Below are positions 4,587 through 5,839 of a stretch of DNA of 5,839 bases, in pieces (positions within the stretch are counted from its first letter, which is position 1; each line of letters opens with the position of its first letter). The position numbers were made by a program, and so were the translations under genes. The notes beneath the pieces were generated by a model. The model did not search any database, had not been told where the DNA came from, and was given only the letters and a program-made list of their open reading frames with translations. This stretch comes from Spirochaetales bacterium (lineage in GTDB: Bacteria; Spirochaetota; Spirochaetia; DSM-16054; Sediminispirochaetaceae), in contig JAASTM010000174.1 in the NCBI GenBank assembly GCA_021767325.1, positions 1 to 5,839 of the forward strand, read 5' to 3'.

Positions 4587-5839
4587 ATCAATTCTTTAAT
4601 TTTTTTATCCAGTACTGTGGTATCGACGGGTTTATGCACGAAGTCGTTACAGCCGGCTGCGAGAAACTCATCGGTTTCGGATTTTCCGGTGGCAGCTGAG
4701 AGTGCGATTATCACGAGAGAGCTCAGCTGCGGGTCTCTGCGTATCTCCCTGGCCAGTTGATATCCGTCCATAACCGGCATGTGCATGTCGATTATAGCCA
4801 GGTCATAACGGCCCGCCTGCAGGTATTCGAGGGCGGTCTGCCCTTCAGGCGCTACATCACAGGTGTAGCCGAGGTTCTTCAGGATCATCTTCATGAGTTG
4901 CTGATTCACCTTATTGTCCTCTGCAACCAGAATGTGGAGCGGGCTCTCGCTCTCCACATCCGGAGATTTCTCGTATTCGCTTTCCTGCTGTGTGCGCAGG
5001 GATGTAACCGGCTTCAGGGGCAGATTTACGGTGAACACAGAGCCTCTGTCCGTAGTGCTGTCTACATTCACAGTCCCTTCCATTTCCTCCACCAGGCTTT
5101 TTACGATCGCCAGGCCGAGGCCCGTCCCGCTGTAACTGCGATTGTCGGCTGCATCGATCTGCTCGAAAGGATGGAAGAGCCGGTCGCACTGCTGCGGATC
5201 GATGCCGATGCCCGTATCAATAACCTGTAACACAACCTTCCCATCCCGGTAATCAGCTTTTAGAACTACACTCCCCTGTGGGGTGAATTTGATGGCATTC
5301 GATACCAGGTTCGTCACAATCTGATGCACTCGACGCTGATCGCCGTAAAAATGGTGCGGCATCTCATCAGCCACTTCTATTCTGAACTCGATCTGCTTGT
5401 GCTGCAGCTGCCGTTCAAAGAAGGTGTTCTGATGAATGAGCATGCTGTGGAGGGAAAACGGCTCATACTCCAGTTTAAGGCGCTTGGCCTCGATCTGTGA
5501 AAAATCCAGGATGTCATTAATGATTGCCAGAAGATTCTTTCCGGCCCGTTCTACACTGGCCAACTTCTCCTGCTTTTTTGGATCGGTCTCCTCCTGGGTA
5601 AGAAGTTCCGAGAATCCGAGAATAATATTCAGGGGGGTGCGCAGCTCGTGTGACATGTTGGCAATGAACTGCGATTTGGCACGGTTGGCGTCCTCCGCCG
5701 CCAGTTTTGCAGCTTCGAGTTTTTCCTGATACAGATAGCGGCTGGTACGGTTCAGCACATTTTCCACCACCGAGATTACTGCCGATTCGCTCACCGGCCG
5801 CAGCAGAAATCCGAAATGGGGGCCTCCCAGCCACGAACG
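4583..5839 (-). CDS. Hybrid sensor histidine kinase with C-terminal receiver, 5' part missing
   Basis: This is the C-terminal 418 codons of a phosphorelay kinase; the frame stays open to the right edge, so the gene start is outside. Residues are counted here from the GTG at 5794, which is probably internal. The 15 codons before it plus the first residues read GFLLRPVSESAVISVVENVL, which resembles the end of a receiver domain (K/R-P then the last helix). A short coiled coil (about 20-40) leads into HisKA with the phosphoacceptor His49 in NMSHELRTPLN. The HATPase domain has the N-box NLVSNAIKF (162-170), G1 DTGIGI (193-198), the F-box FHPFEQ (207-212) and G2 GTGLGLAI (223-230). After a linker, the C-terminal receiver (about 287-403) has the acidic pair Glu292/Asp293, phosphoacceptor Asp336 in IIDMHMPVMDG, Ser366 and Lys388-Pro389. 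No output domain follows, so phosphate is presumably passed to a separate protein. It is predicted to be cytoplasmic in this part. No terminator separates it from the zinc operon. Confidence 0.93.
   Translation of the reverse strand, partial: RSWLGGPHFGFLLRPVSESAVISVVENVLNRTSRYLYQEKLEAAKLAAEDANRAKSQFIANMSHELRTPLNIILGFSELLTQEETDPKKQEKLASVERAGKNLLAIINDILDFSQIEAKRLKLEYEPFSLHSMLIHQNTFFERQLQHKQIEFRIEVADEMPHHFYGDQRRVHQIVTNLVSNAIKFTPQGSVVLKADYRDGKVVLQVIDTGIGIDPQQCDRLFHPFEQIDAADNRSYSGTGLGLAIVKSLVEEMEGTVNVDSTTDRGSVFTVNLPLKPVTSLRTQQESEYEKSPDVESESPLHILVAEDNKVNQQLMKMILKNLGYTCDVAPEGQTALEYLQAGRYDLAIIDMHMPVMDGYQLAREIRRDPQLSSLVIIALSAATGKSETDEFLAAGCNDFVHKPVDTTVLDKKIKELI

Noticed and set aside
4757..5230. Plus-strand open frame of 157 codons antisense to the histidine kinase
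   Set aside because: It lies opposite strongly conserved HATPase and receiver motifs, with no independent support.
5792..5794. GTG at 5794 as the true start of the histidine kinase
   Set aside because: The frame is open to the window edge and the residues before the GTG continue a receiver-like motif. The GTG is most likely an internal valine codon.

Overview
All seven genes in this window lie on the minus strand, so transcription runs from high to low coordinates. They form three blocks. The base composition looks moderately GC-rich, the gene spacing is very tight, and the zinc-binding protein has a signal peptide ending in an ASGSAEQ-like stretch. Together these suggest a free-living, Gram-negative-type bacterium, most plausibly a spirochaete of the Spirochaeta group. 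That placement is inferred from sequence style and is not proven. No tRNA, rRNA, CRISPR array, insertion sequence or phage gene is visible.

Region 5839-4583 holds the C-terminal part of a large hybrid sensor histidine kinase. It has the end of what looks like an N-terminal receiver domain, a short coiled coil, HisKA, HATPase and a C-terminal receiver. The gene runs off the right edge.

Region 4586-1682 is a zinc-uptake operon. A near-consensus sigma-70 promoter has its -35 hexamer overlapping the stop codon of the kinase. It is followed at the predicted transcription start by two interlocking perfect palindromes. The first gene encodes a 90-residue protein with a ribbon-helix-helix DNA-binding N-terminus and a Cys/His-rich zinc-ribbon-like C-terminus. 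It is translationally coupled (ATGA overlap) to znuA (periplasmic metal-binding protein), which overlaps znuC (ATPase), followed by znuB (membrane permease). The most interesting reading is that the small protein is a metal-sensing autorepressor. It would sit where Zur or AdcR would sit in better-known bacteria and use the palindromes as its operator.

Region 1633-1 is a molybdenum hydroxylase operon of the xanthine dehydrogenase family in the order FAD subunit, [2Fe-2S] subunit, molybdopterin subunit. The genes overlap by 1 and 8 bases, and the operon has its own well-spaced sigma-70 promoter in the 116-base gap after znuB. The molybdopterin subunit runs off the left edge. Its substrate (xanthine, hypoxanthine or another heterocycle or aldehyde) cannot be fixed from what is visible. 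No clear rho-independent terminator separates the three blocks, so some read-through between them is possible.
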